A stretch of 5,853 bases of DNA from the NCBI GenBank assembly GCA_021848865.1, contig JAJZTO010000191.1, positions 1 to 5,853 of the forward strand, given 5' to 3'. Both the position numbers and the translations under genes were made by a program. The first letter of the stretch is position 1; each line of letters opens with the position of its first letter. The notes below the pieces were generated by a model, which searched no databases, had not been told where the DNA came from, and was given only the letters and a program-made list of their open reading frames with translations. The stretch is from Myxococcales bacterium (GTDB taxonomy: Bacteria; Myxococcota; Myxococcia; Myxococcales; Anaeromyxobacteraceae). Of this stretch, positions 1-5,853 are shown piece by piece.

Positions 1-572
1 AGGCGCTTTGCGTCGGCGTTGCGCGGGTCCATCGTCGCCACGGTCTGGAAGTCGTTGGCCGCCTGCGCCCAGCGCCCCTCCTCCATCATCTGGCGCGCCC
101 GCACCAGGAGCTCGCTCACCCGCGCCGCGTTGGCGACCAGCGGGTTCTGGCGCGCCAGCCGGGCGCGCTTCTCGGCGGAGCGGCGCTCCTCCTCCAGCTG
201 GTGCAGCCGCAGCTTGGCCTGCTCCTCCGGCCCGGCGGTCTTCCGGGCGTAGGCCTCCCGCTTCACCGGATCGGCCAGGGTCTCCCGGGCCTCGTTCAGG
301 CGCGGGAAGACGGCCTCGAGGCGGGCGGCGTAGCCGCCCAGGCGCTTGCCGCGGTGCCGGTCGGGGTGCAGCCGCAGCGCCAGCCGGCGGTAGGCGGCGG
401 TCGCCTCCTCCACCGAGGCGTTCCAGGGGACGCCCAGCAGCTCCCAGTAGCTCAGGGTCGCCTGGCGGGCGTGCAGGAAGAGGATCTCCTTCTTGTCGTC
501 GAGCGTGAGGTCGACGTCCTCCGCCAGATCCGCGGGAACGAAGAGGAAGCCCCTGTAGCGATCCCCGGCCAC
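1..572 (-). CDS. J-domain (DnaJ-like) co-chaperone with TPR-like tail, partial (3' end outside window)
   Basis: This is the first 190 codons of a protein that runs off the left edge. Residues about 41-110 form a J domain: it opens with YWELLGV, carries a helix-II run of Arg and Leu (AYRRLALRLHPDRH) with the diagnostic HPD at residues 69-71, and ends at a helix like LNEARETLADPVKREAY. J domains stimulate the ATPase of DnaK/Hsp70. The lead-in (residues about 15-40, DLAEDVDLTLDDKKEILFLH) is charged and helical. Residues about 115-145 are a charged, probably coiled helix. Residues about 154-190 (ARQMMEEGRWAQAANDFQ, then MDPRNADAKR) look like a TPR unit. There is no Gly/Phe linker or zinc-finger region in the visible part, so this is not canonical DnaJ. 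The GTG start at 572 is preceded by GGAGGG (576-581), though the spacing is only 3 nt; no other in-frame start before the J domain looks plausible. It has its own promoter after argF. The client and the C-terminal domains cannot be seen. Confidence 0.85.
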   Translation of the reverse strand, partial: MAGDRYRGFLFVPADLAEDVDLTLDDKKEILFLHARQATLSYWELLGVPWNASVEEATAAYRRLALRLHPDRHRGKRLGGYAARLEAVFPRLNEARETLADPVKREAYARKTAGPEEQAKLRLHQLEEERRSAEKRARLARQNPLVANAARVSELLVRARQMMEEGRWAQAANDFQTVATMDPRNADAKR

Positions 573-581
573 ACGCCCTCC

Positions 582-598
582 GGCCAGCGCGACTGGCC
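582..598 (-). promoter_or_regulatory. Stem-loop at the predicted 5' end of the J-domain gene mRNA
   Basis: The minus strand reads GGCCAG, a 5-nt loop TCGCG, then CTGGCC, a perfect 6-bp GC-rich stem. It lies between the predicted transcription start (about 596) and the GGAGGG ribosome-binding site at 576-581, directly touching the latter. It could stabilise the 5' end of the mRNA or modulate ribosome access. It has no following U-run, so it is a poor candidate for the argF terminator. The inverted repeat is directly visible; its role is inference. Confidence 0.4.
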
Positions 599-602
599 TC
601 CC

Positions 603-632
603 AACATAGGCGACCGCTCGGCAAGGGGTCAA
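603..632 (-). promoter_or_regulatory. Sigma70-type promoter for the J-domain gene
   Basis: On the minus strand there is TTGACC (627-632; 5 of 6 matches to TTGACA), an 18-bp spacer, and TATGTT (603-608; 4 of 6 matches to TATAAT). These AT-leaning hexamers stand out in very GC-rich surroundings and lie between the argF stop and the J-domain gene start. Transcription would begin near 596 and give a leader of about 24 nt. This suggests the J-domain gene is expressed at least partly independently of the arginine genes upstream. Confidence 0.6.
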
Positions 633-659
633 CGAACTGGCCGGCCCCCTCCGCCGCGC

Positions 660-1583
660 CTAGCCGAGGAGCAGCTCCAGCAGGGCCTTCTGGGCGTGAA
701 GGCGGTTCTCGGCCTCGTCGAAGACCGCCGAGCGCGGCCCCTCCAGCACCTCGGCGGCGATCTCCTCGCCCCGGTGCGCCGGCAGGCAGTGGAGCACCAC
801 CGCCCGCGGATCGGCCGCGCCCAGCAGCGCCGGGTCCACGATGAAGCCCCGGAAGGCCAGGGCGCGCGCCGCCTGCTCCGCCTCCTTGCCCATGCTGGCC
901 CAGACGTCGGTGTTCACCACCAGCGCCCCCTCCGCCGCCTCGCGGGGCGAGCGGACCACCCGGGCCCGGCCGCCGGCGCGCGCCAGCAGCCGCGGGTCGG
1001 GGTCGAAGCCGGTCGGGCAGGCCAGCCGGAGCGGGAAGCCGAGGACCGCGCAGGCCTCCAGCCAGCTGTTGGCCATGTTGTTGCCGTCGCCGATCCAGGC
1101 GACCGGGAAGTCGCCGCGCGACAGGGCGTCGGCGCCGAAGCGCTCGGCCACGGTGAGCAGGTCGGCGAGCAGCTGGCAGGGGTGGGAGGCGTCGGTGAGG
1201 GCGTTGATCACCGGCACCTCGGCCCAGCGCGCCACCTCCTCGATCCGGTCGTGGCCGAAGGTGCGGACCACCAGGGCGTCGAGGTACCGGGCCAGCACCC
1301 GGGCGGTGTCGGCGATGGGCTCGCCGCGCCCCAGCTGCGAATCCCGCGGCGAGATGGTCACCGAGCCGCCGCCGAGCTGGAAGGCGGCCACCTCGAAGGA
1401 GACGCGGGTGCGGGTGGAGGCCTTCTCCATGATCAGCCCCACCGCCATCCCGGCGAGCGGCTTGGGGCCGCCGCGCCCCAGCAGCTTCCACTCGGCGGCG
1501 CGGTCGAGCAGGCCGAGCAGCTCCTCCCGGGAGAGGTCGGTGAGCCGGAGGAAGTCGCGCTTCTTCGGCGGGGTGCGGGCCAT
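660..1583 (-). CDS. argF: Ornithine carbamoyltransferase, anabolic (ArgF)
   Basis: This 307-residue protein has the normal family length and is complete. It joins carbamoyl phosphate to L-ornithine to make citrulline and phosphate, in the cytoplasm, in arginine biosynthesis. The carbamoyl-phosphate site is seen as STRTR (residues 56-60), and HPCQ (134-137) is also present. The ornithine-side motifs are GDGNNMANSW (165-174), DVWASMG (226-232) and HCLPAHRGEEI (265-275), the last with the conserved Cys266. These motifs mark a true ornithine enzyme and not aspartate carbamoyltransferase or the N-acetyl- or N-succinylornithine variants. The ATG start lies 2 bp after the argD stop (TGACCATG), with only a weak upstream ribosome site (GAGCTG), so translation is probably coupled to argD. 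An enzyme of this length preceded by argD is most likely biosynthetic and not the catabolic ArcB. No terminator hairpin with a U-run follows it. Confidence 0.96.
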   Translation of the reverse strand: MARTPPKKRDFLRLTDLSREELLGLLDRAAEWKLLGRGGPKPLAGMAVGLIMEKASTRTRVSFEVAAFQLGGGSVTISPRDSQLGRGEPIADTARVLARYLDALVVRTFGHDRIEEVARWAEVPVINALTDASHPCQLLADLLTVAERFGADALSRGDFPVAWIGDGNNMANSWLEACAVLGFPLRLACPTGFDPDPRLLARAGGRARVVRSPREAAEGALVVNTDVWASMGKEAEQAARALAFRGFIVDPALLGAADPRAVVLHCLPAHRGEEIAAEVLEGPRSAVFDEAENRLHAQKALLELLLG

Positions 1584-1585
1584 GG

Positions 1586-2791
1586 TCAGCTCGCGGCGGG
1601 CGCGGCCGCCAGGGCGGCGCCGATGCGGCGCACCGCCTCGTCGGCCTCGTCCCGGGTCAGGGTGAGCGGCGGCGCCAGGCGGATGACCTCCTCCCCGATG
1701 GGGTTCACCAGGATGCCCCCCTCGCGCGCCCGGCGCGCCACCTCGGGGGCGGAGACGCCCTTCAGGACCAGGCCCAGCAGCATGCCGCGGCCCCGGACCC
1801 GGGCCAGCCGGCCGCCGGCGGCGAGCCGCTGGAGCCCCTCGCGGAGCCGCTCCCCCACCACCCGGCCGTTCTCCAGGACCCCGCCGCGCAGCTCGCGCAG
1901 CACGCGCAGCGCCACCGCGCAGGCCAGCGGGTTGCCGCCGAAGGTGGTGCCGTGGCTGCCGGCCACCAGGTGCTGGCCCACCGCCTCGGTGGCCAGGACG
2001 GCGCCGATGGGGAAGCCGCCGCCCAGCGCCTTCGCCGCGGAGAGGAGGTCGGGCTCGACCCCCTCCCACTGGTGGGCCCACATCTTGCCGGTCCGGCCCA
2101 TGCCGGTCTGGATCTCGTCGAGGCAGAGCAGCGCGCCGGCCCGGCGCGTCGCCTCGCGCGCCGCCGCCAGGTAGCCCTCGGGCGCGGGGATGACCCCGGC
2201 CTCGCCCAGCGTCGGCTCGACGACGAAGGCGGCGGTGCGCGGGCCGAGGGCGGCCCGCAGCGCCTCGACGTCGCCGAAGGGCACGTGGCGCACGCCGCCG
2301 GGCAGCGGCCCGAAGCCCTGCCGGTACTTCTCCTGGCCCCCGACCGTCACCGTGAACAGGGTGCGGCCGTGGAAGGAGTCCTCGCAGGCCACGATCTCGT
2401 TGCGCTCCGGCTGGCCCAGTTCGGCGAAGTGGCGGCGCGCCAGCTTCAGCATCGCCTCGTTGGCCTCGCAGCCGCTGTTGCAGAGGAAGGCCCGCCGCGC
2501 CCAGGGGGCGGTCTCGAGCAGCGCCTCGGCCAGCTCGATCTGGCGCGGGATGTAGAAGTGGTTGGAGACGTGCCACACGGTGCGGGCCTGCTCGGCCAGC
2601 GCCTCGACCAGCGCCGGGGCGCAGTGGCCCAGGGCGTCCACCGCCACGCCGCCGATGAAGTCCAGGTACTCCTTGCCGTCGGCGTCCCAGACGCGCGCGC
2701 CCTGCCCGCGCACCAGGGCGACGGGCTGCTGCTTGTAGTTCGGGGTGAGGGCCCTGGCGGCCCGAGCCGCCCAGGATTCGTTGAGGCTCAT
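1586..2791 (-). CDS. argD: Acetylornithine aminotransferase (ArgD), PLP class III
   Basis: This 401-residue, complete enzyme transfers the amino group of glutamate to N-acetylglutamate 5-semialdehyde to give N-acetylornithine, using pyridoxal phosphate. Many family members also serve lysine synthesis as the succinyl-DAP aminotransferase. Visible class-III aminotransferase features are NSGCEANE (105-112, phosphate-side loop), FHGRT (140-144, ring stacking), LDEIQTGMGRTG (224-235, Asp225 to the pyridine nitrogen), the Schiff-base lysine Lys254 in AAKALGGGFPIGA, GTTFGGNPLA (281-290), and RLAPPL with Arg371, the expected substrate-carboxylate ligand. The N-terminal LTPNYKQQPVALVRGQG is typical of ArgD. 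Two motif positions are unusual: VEPTLGEAGV (191-200), where VEP-x-QGE-x-G is usual, and Cys108 where Thr or Ala is common. Glu197, the family's switch glutamate, is kept. It is 2 bp from argF. The ATG is preceded by AAGGGGAA with almost no spacer, so the message may be leaderless. Confidence 0.94.
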   Translation of the reverse strand: MSLNESWAARAARALTPNYKQQPVALVRGQGARVWDADGKEYLDFIGGVAVDALGHCAPALVEALAEQARTVWHVSNHFYIPRQIELAEALLETAPWARRAFLCNSGCEANEAMLKLARRHFAELGQPERNEIVACEDSFHGRTLFTVTVGGQEKYRQGFGPLPGGVRHVPFGDVEALRAALGPRTAAFVVEPTLGEAGVIPAPEGYLAAAREATRRAGALLCLDEIQTGMGRTGKMWAHQWEGVEPDLLSAAKALGGGFPIGAVLATEAVGQHLVAGSHGTTFGGNPLACAVALRVLRELRGGVLENGRVVGERLREGLQRLAAGGRLARVRGRGMLLGLVLKGVSAPEVARRAREGGILVNPIGEEVIRLAPPLTLTRDEADEAVRRIGAALAAAPAAS

Positions 2792-2796
2792 TTCCC

Positions 2797-2826
2797 CTTA
2801 TTGCACGGGATTCCGCGGCCCTTCAA
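2797..2826 (-). promoter_or_regulatory. Possible promoter for argD-argF giving a leaderless or very short leader
   Basis: The minus strand has TTGAAG (2821-2826; 4 of 6 to consensus), an 18-bp spacer, and AATAAG (2797-2802; 4 of 6). Initiation 6-7 bp downstream would fall on or next to the A of the argD ATG at 2791. The AAGGGG that overlaps this -10 could instead be a ribosome-binding site with an unusually short 2-nt spacer. Both readings are weak. Read-through from xerC is also possible because the gap is only 59 bp and contains no clear terminator. Confidence 0.35.
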
Positions 2827-2833
2827 GGATTCC
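2808..2833 (-). repeat. Direct repeat GGAATCC x2 around the argD -35 element
   Basis: GGAATCC occurs twice on the minus strand (2827-2833 and 2808-2814), with starts 19 bp apart and the candidate -35 hexamer lying between them. The spacing is close to two helical turns, so it could be an operator for a dimeric regulator. It does not resemble an ArgR box. A 7-bp repeat can occur by chance. Confidence 0.3.
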
Positions 2834-2850
2834 CGGATGCGGCGGCGCGC

Positions 2851-3774
2851 TCAGCGGGCCCGCGGGTGGGCCTCGTCGTAGACCGCCGCCAGCTGCTTCC
2901 AGTCCACCCGGGTGTAGCGCTGCGTGGTGGAGAGCGAGGCGTGGCCCAGCAGCTCCTGGATGCCGCGCAGGTCGGCGCCGTTGCCGAGCAGGTGGGTGGC
3001 GAAGCAGTGGCGCAGCACGTGCGGGTGGACGTGGCGCGCGAGTCCCGCCGCCCGCACCCACCGGTCGACCTGGCGCGCCACCGAGCGGGCGGTGAGCCGC
3101 CCGCCGCGGTGGTTGAGGAAGAGCGGCTCGCCCCCCCGCCCGCCCCGCGCCCCGGGGAGCGCGGCCAGCCCCGGCCGCGCCTCGGCGAGGTACCGGGCCA
3201 GGGCCTCGCGGGCCGGGCGGCCCACCGGGACGATCCGCTCCTTGCGCCGCTTGCCGAGCACCCGCACCAGCCCCTGGGCCAGGTCCAGATCGCGGGCGTC
3301 GAGCCCGACCAGCTCCGCGACGCGCAGGCCGCTGGCGTACAGCAGCTCCAGGACGGCGCGGTCGCGCAGCGCGAGCGGCCCGTCCGCCCCGGGGGCCTCG
3401 ACCAGCGCCGCCACCTCCTCCTCGGGGAGCACCTCGGGGAGCCGGTGCGGCTGCTTCGGGCTCGCCACCGCCCGGGCCGGGTTCGCCGCGGCGAGCCCCA
3501 CCCGCACCAGCCACCGGTAGAGGGCGCGCAGCGCCGAGAGCTTGCGCGCCAGGCTCACCGGGCCGGCCGTCCCCGCGGCGCGCGCCAGGAAGCCGCGGAC
3601 CGCCGCCGGCGTCGCCCCCGCCGGCGCCACCCCCTGCTCCGCCAGGAAGGCCGCGAACCGGGCCAGGTCGGCCCGGTAGGCGCGCAGGGTGTGGGGCGAG
3701 GCCCGGCGCTCCGCCTCGAGGTGCGCGAGGAAGCGCTCCAGCTCGGGCGGGAGGGGGGCGGGCCCGTCGGCCAT
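2851..3774 (-). CDS. xerC: Tyrosine recombinase XerC
   Basis: This 307-residue, complete protein has the usual XerC/XerD length. With a partner it would resolve chromosome dimers at dif, coordinated with FtsK at the division septum. The N-terminal SAM-like core-binding domain (residues about 10-95) contains the typical SPHTLRAYRADLARF (26-40). The catalytic domain (about 115-300) has all expected residues: Arg151 in ASGLRVAEL, Lys175 in LGKRRKER, His252 and Arg255 in HPHVLRHCFATHLL, His278 in LLGHASLSTTQRY, and the nucleophile Tyr287. XerC is favoured over XerD by the overall motif style and by the near-neighbour trmFO, an order also seen in Firmicutes; a XerD or integrase assignment cannot be fully excluded without a tree, but no phage or integron genes lie nearby. 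The ATG start has no Shine-Dalgarno sequence and is preceded by a strong hairpin, so initiation may be weak or regulated. An out-of-frame ATG lies 7 nt upstream. Confidence 0.92.
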   Translation of the reverse strand: MADGPAPLPPELERFLAHLEAERRASPHTLRAYRADLARFAAFLAEQGVAPAGATPAAVRGFLARAAGTAGPVSLARKLSALRALYRWLVRVGLAAANPARAVASPKQPHRLPEVLPEEEVAALVEAPGADGPLALRDRAVLELLYASGLRVAELVGLDARDLDLAQGLVRVLGKRRKERIVPVGRPAREALARYLAEARPGLAALPGARGGRGGEPLFLNHRGGRLTARSVARQVDRWVRAAGLARHVHPHVLRHCFATHLLGNGADLRGIQELLGHASLSTTQRYTRVDWKQLAAVYDEAHPRAR

Positions 3775-3785
3775 GGGGCATGGGT

Positions 3786-3807
3786 AGCACCGGCGCGCGC
3801 CGGCGCC
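3786..3807 (-). promoter_or_regulatory. Strong RNA hairpin just upstream of xerC
   Basis: In minus-strand RNA, a 9-bp stem closes a GCGC tetraloop. Its core is the perfect 14-bp palindrome CCGGCGCGCGCCGG (3790-3803), extended outwards by G-U, C-G, G-C and G-U pairs. In plus-strand RNA the two wobble positions become A-C mismatches, so the full stem forms best in the sense transcript. It ends 11 nt before the xerC ATG and begins 18 nt after the lipoprotein stop. There is no U-run after it, so intrinsic termination is doubtful; a translational or mRNA-processing role is possible. The structure is read from sequence and the role is inference. Confidence 0.45.
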
Positions 3808-3825
3808 AGTTTCCCGACCCTTCCG

Positions 3826-5358
3826 CTAGGGCAGGTCGGCCACGTAGACCCCCGGCCGCTTCGGGTCGTTGACCGCGTAGGCCAGGCGGCGCCCGCCGGG
3901 CGCGAGGAAGACCGCGCTCCCGGGCAGCGCCGAGGTGTCCACCGGCGTGAGCTTCCCGCCCTCCCAGACCGCCAGGTCGAGCGCCACCCGGTCCTCCCGG
4001 GACCAGGTGAGCAGCAGGCGCCCGGGCCGCTCCCGATCGAACTCGAAGCTCTTCACCCCGTCGGCGATCTTCCGGCGCCGGGCCGGGTCGCCGACCGGCG
4101 CGGCCCACAGCTCGCAGGCCTCGCTGCTCCGGGTGCAGGCGGTCCGGTACCAGAGCTCGCCGCCGACCGGCGCGAAGTCGAAGCCGAACACCCCCTGGGC
4201 CACCGGGACCGGCTTGCCGCCGCGGGCCACCTCCAGGTCCACCGAGTAGCCGCCCTGGGAGGTGTGCTTCAGGAAGGCGACGGCGTCGCCGGCCGGCGAG
4301 ATCTCGAAGGAGGAGACGTTCCGGGCGAGCGGCGGGGCCGGCTCGCCCGGCGCGCCGGTCGCGATGGCGCCGGAGCGCGCCCGGGGGTCGTACCCCTCCA
4401 GCCAGGCGAGCCGCCGCGCCGCGCGGGCCCAGCGCATCTCCCCCACCCCCACCGCCATCCGGACCGGCTTCCCGGCGCCGCCGGCGACCCACAGGTCGCC
4501 CTGCTTGCCCGGGGCCATGCCGGCGACGAAGGCGAGGCGCTCACCGTCGCGGGAGAAGGCGAAGTCGGCGATCCCCTCGCCCAGCGCCGGGCCCGGGACG
4601 CCCGGGGCGGCGCTCCCGACGAGGTGCAGGGCGTAGCCCTCGCCGCTCCGCTCGGTGAAGGCGAAGCGGTCGCCCTGCGGCGAGAAGGCGTAGTCGCCGG
4701 TGGGCCCGCCGACCCGCACCGGCCGCCGATCGGGGAGCACGGCCAGCAGCCCGGCGCCGGCGGAGGGCAGCTGCCGCGCCAGGAGCAGCGGCGAGCCCTG
4801 GTCGCCCCGCGGGTGGAACTCGAAGGTGGCGACGCGGTCCGCCCCCTCGACCGGCACCGCCTCGCCGCCGGGCCGCCAGAGCTGGAGCTGGCCGCGCCAC
4901 ACGAAGCCGAGCAGCCGCCCCCGCCGCGCGAAGGCCCAGAACCCGACGCCCTCGCCCAGGCGCCGCGGGGCGCCGCCCGGGGCCCAGGCCACCAGCGTGC
5001 CCTGCCCGGTGGCCAGGTCCGGCGCGTCCAGGGCGGCCAGGACGTGCCCCTCGCCGCTCCAGGCGAAGCCTCCGGGCAGCGTGGTCACGCCCCCGGCCAC
5101 CCGCACCGGCTCGCCGCCCGCCGCCGGGACCACCCGCAGGTCGCAGGAGAAGGTGCCGGCGGGGACGGCGCGCGCCTGGAGCGGCGCGCAGGCGTCGAGG
5201 TACGCCAGCCACTCGCCGTCGGCCGAGGGCGAGAGCGCGCGCACCTCCCCGGCGGCGACCCGCCGGCCGATGCCGGGCGGCGCCCGGTGGCGCGGACAGG
5301 CGGCGAGGAGGAGCAGCGAGGCGAGGGCCAGGCCGGCGGCCGGTGCGAGGAGCTTCAC
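3826..5358 (-). CDS. Predicted lipoprotein with about eleven PD40/TolB-like beta-propeller repeats
   Basis: This 510-residue protein of unknown function begins with a lipoprotein signal: MKLL, a hydrophobic stretch to residue 19, then lipobox LAAC with Cys21 as the lipidated residue. The rest is a regular repeat, about every 43 residues, of the form F-x-F-S-x-x-G-x-x-L-A-F, with cores near residues 40, 97, 140, 178, 222, 265, 307, 350, 392, 438 and 482. [26 protein letters not shown] and [13 protein letters not shown] are the clearest. These resemble PD40/WD40-like units of TolB and related periplasmic propellers. Four other cysteines occur as pairs (57/72 and 408/415) at equivalent hairpins, suggesting disulfides in the periplasm. 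No catalytic motif is seen; binding or scaffolding is more likely. The GTG at 5358 is chosen because it overlaps the trmFO stop as GTGA, has GGAG at 5367-5370 with an 8-nt spacer, and gives a classic MK signal start; GTG at 5367 would add three residues but lacks such a ribosome site. The trmFO overlap suggests cotranscription. Confidence 0.85.
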   Translation of the reverse strand: MKLLAPAAGLALASLLLLAACPRHRAPPGIGRRVAAGEVRALSPSADGEWLAYLDACAPLQARAVPAGTFSCDLRVVPAAGGEPVRVAGGVTTLPGGFAWSGEGHVLAALDAPDLATGQGTLVAWAPGGAPRRLGEGVGFWAFARRGRLLGFVWRGQLQLWRPGGEAVPVEGADRVATFEFHPRGDQGSPLLLARQLPSAGAGLLAVLPDRRPVRVGGPTGDYAFSPQGDRFAFTERSGEGYALHLVGSAAPGVPGPALGEGIADFAFSRDGERLAFVAGMAPGKQGDLWVAGGAGKPVRMAVGVGEMRWARAARRLAWLEGYDPRARSGAIATGAPGEPAPPLARNVSSFEISPAGDAVAFLKHTSQGGYSVDLEVARGGKPVPVAQGVFGFDFAPVGGELWYRTACTRSSEACELWAAPVGDPARRRKIADGVKSFEFDRERPGRLLLTWSREDRVALDLAVWEGGKLTPVDTSALPGSAVFLAPGGRRLAYAVNDPKRPGVYVADLP

Positions 5359-5370
5359 GCGATCCACTCC
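5355..5370 (-). promoter_or_regulatory. Ribosome-binding site and GTGA stop/start overlap coupling trmFO to the lipoprotein gene
   Basis: GGAG at 5367-5370, inside the last codons of trmFO, stands 8 nt before GTG (5356-5358). That GTG shares bases with the trmFO TGA (5355-5357) as GTGA. This arrangement decides the start of the lipoprotein and implies translational coupling. Confidence 0.65.
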
Positions 5371-5853
5371 GGGAGCTGCCGGCGCGCCCGCTCGAGATAG
5401 GCGAGCTTGCGCGCCTGCTTTCCACGGAGTCTACCCTCGGGGGGCGGGAACAGGGAGAAGACCACGTTGGTCGGCTGGTACTCGGCCCCCTCGGGGTGGG
5501 CCCGGCCGGTGAGGTGGCGGTGGAGCGCACCCAGCGCCGTCCCCTCCGGCGGCGGCCGGAAGGGGCGCCCGGCCCGCCGGTCGAGCACCGCCCGGGCCGC
5601 CAGCAGGCCGCAGGCGGTCGACTCGACGTACCCCTCGACGCCGGTGATCTGGCCGGCGAAGAACAGGTGCGGGCGCGCCCGGTGGGAGAGGTCGCGGTCC
5701 AGGAGCCGCGGCGCCTCGATGAAGGTGTTGCGGTGCACCTGGCCCATGCGCAGGAACTCGGCGCGGGCCAGGCCGGGCACCCGCTCGCGGAAGATCCGCC
5801 GCTGCGCCGCCCAGGTGAGGCGGGTCTGGAAGCCCACCAGGTTCCAGGCGGTG
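5355..5853 (-). CDS. trmFO: Methylenetetrahydrofolate-dependent tRNA (uracil-5-)-methyltransferase TrmFO, partial (5' end outside window)
   Basis: Only the last 166 codons are present; the frame stays open to the right edge, so the true start is not visible. TrmFO methylates U54 of tRNA to m5U (ribothymidine) in the T-loop, using 5,10-methylenetetrahydrofolate and reduced FAD in place of S-adenosylmethionine. The visible C-terminal part carries family signatures in order: [38 protein letters not shown], the FAD-binding [27 protein letters not shown], and [20 protein letters not shown]. The HRNTFI and [11 protein letters not shown] elements separate TrmFO from its larger relative MnmG (GidA). 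The N-terminal Rossmann FAD motif and catalytic cysteines lie outside the window. The stop overlaps the start of the next gene by 4 bp. Confidence 0.93.
   Translation of the reverse strand, partial: TAWNLVGFQTRLTWAAQRRIFRERVPGLARAEFLRMGQVHRNTFIEAPRLLDRDLSHRARPHLFFAGQITGVEGYVESTACGLLAARAVLDRRAGRPFRPPPEGTALGALHRHLTGRAHPEGAEYQPTNVVFSLFPPPEGRLRGKQARKLAYLERARRQLPEWIA

Noticed and set aside
633..659. Terminator after argF
   Set aside because: The only inverted repeat here is a short GGCCGGCC with no usable loop and no U-run, so I cannot support an intrinsic terminator.
201..2174. Long plus-strand open frame opposite the J-domain gene, argF and part of argD
   Set aside because: It crosses several intergenic gaps, has antisense-like composition and no domain; the minus-strand genes fully explain the region.
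2792..2850. ArgR box or arginine-responsive riboregulator upstream of argD
   Set aside because: I see no sequence resembling the AT-rich ArgR palindrome, and the gap is too short for a known riboswitch.
2851..3774. XerC as the integrase of a mobile element, with an att or dif site nearby
   Set aside because: No att-like repeats, transposase, phage gene or dif-like palindrome is visible, composition matches the neighbours, and the neighbouring genes are housekeeping.
2798..4492. Alternative minus-strand frame opening at an out-of-frame ATG before xerC and spanning xerC
   Set aside because: It overlaps xerC in another frame and gives an Arg/Gly/Pro/Ala-rich translation; XerC has every catalytic residue in its own frame.
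5359..5367. GTG at 5365-5367 as the lipoprotein start
   Set aside because: It lacks a well-placed ribosome-binding site and gives a less typical signal peptide start than GTG at 5358, which has GGAG 8 nt upstream and a GTGA overlap.
2866..5400. Very long open frame (over 800 codons) on the plus strand opposite xerC, the lipoprotein gene and the end of trmFO
   Set aside because: It mirrors minus-strand genes with clear motifs. Its translation is low-complexity (Arg, Ala, Gly, Pro, Gln, His) with no recognisable domain, as expected from antisense frames in very high-GC DNA.
1..5853. tRNA, rRNA, CRISPR array or insertion sequence
   Set aside because: The window is almost fully occupied by protein-coding genes with gaps under 90 bp, and none of the gaps shows cloverleaf, spacer-repeat or terminal inverted repeat structure.

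Overview
This is a very GC-rich window in which every supported gene lies on the minus strand, so the genes read from the right end to the left. High GC, the gene set, and a J-domain protein with a charged N-terminal lead-in and a TPR-like tail all suggest a myxobacterium-like bacterium, most likely near Anaeromyxobacter (Myxococcota). That placement is an inference from style and not the result of a search.

Layout in reading order (right to left): the 3' two-fifths or so of trmFO (tRNA m5U54 methyltransferase, 5355-5853, running off the right edge); a 510-residue lipoprotein made of about eleven PD40/TolB-like beta-propeller repeats (3826-5358), whose GTG start overlaps the trmFO stop as GTGA; a 51-bp gap with a strong minus-strand RNA hairpin; xerC, a complete tyrosine recombinase (2851-3774); a 59-bp gap with a possible promoter and a short direct repeat; argD (1586-2791) and argF (660-1583), 2 bp apart and encoding two steps of arginine biosynthesis; an 87-bp gap with a good sigma70-type promoter; and the 5' part of a J-domain co-chaperone gene (1-572), running off the left edge.

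The window is mostly housekeeping: tRNA modification, chromosome dimer resolution, arginine synthesis and a DnaK co-chaperone. trmFO next to xerC is an old and widespread gene neighbourhood. The least understood gene is the lipoprotein between them, which is translationally coupled to trmFO. I see no mobile element, CRISPR array, RNA gene or defence system. Every gap between genes is shorter than 90 bp, and long open frames on the plus strand are high-GC shadows. I found no convincing new multi-gene system. The points most worth a second look are the propeller lipoprotein with its paired cysteines, the hairpin before xerC, the possibly leaderless argD transcript, and the 5' stem-loop of the J-domain gene.
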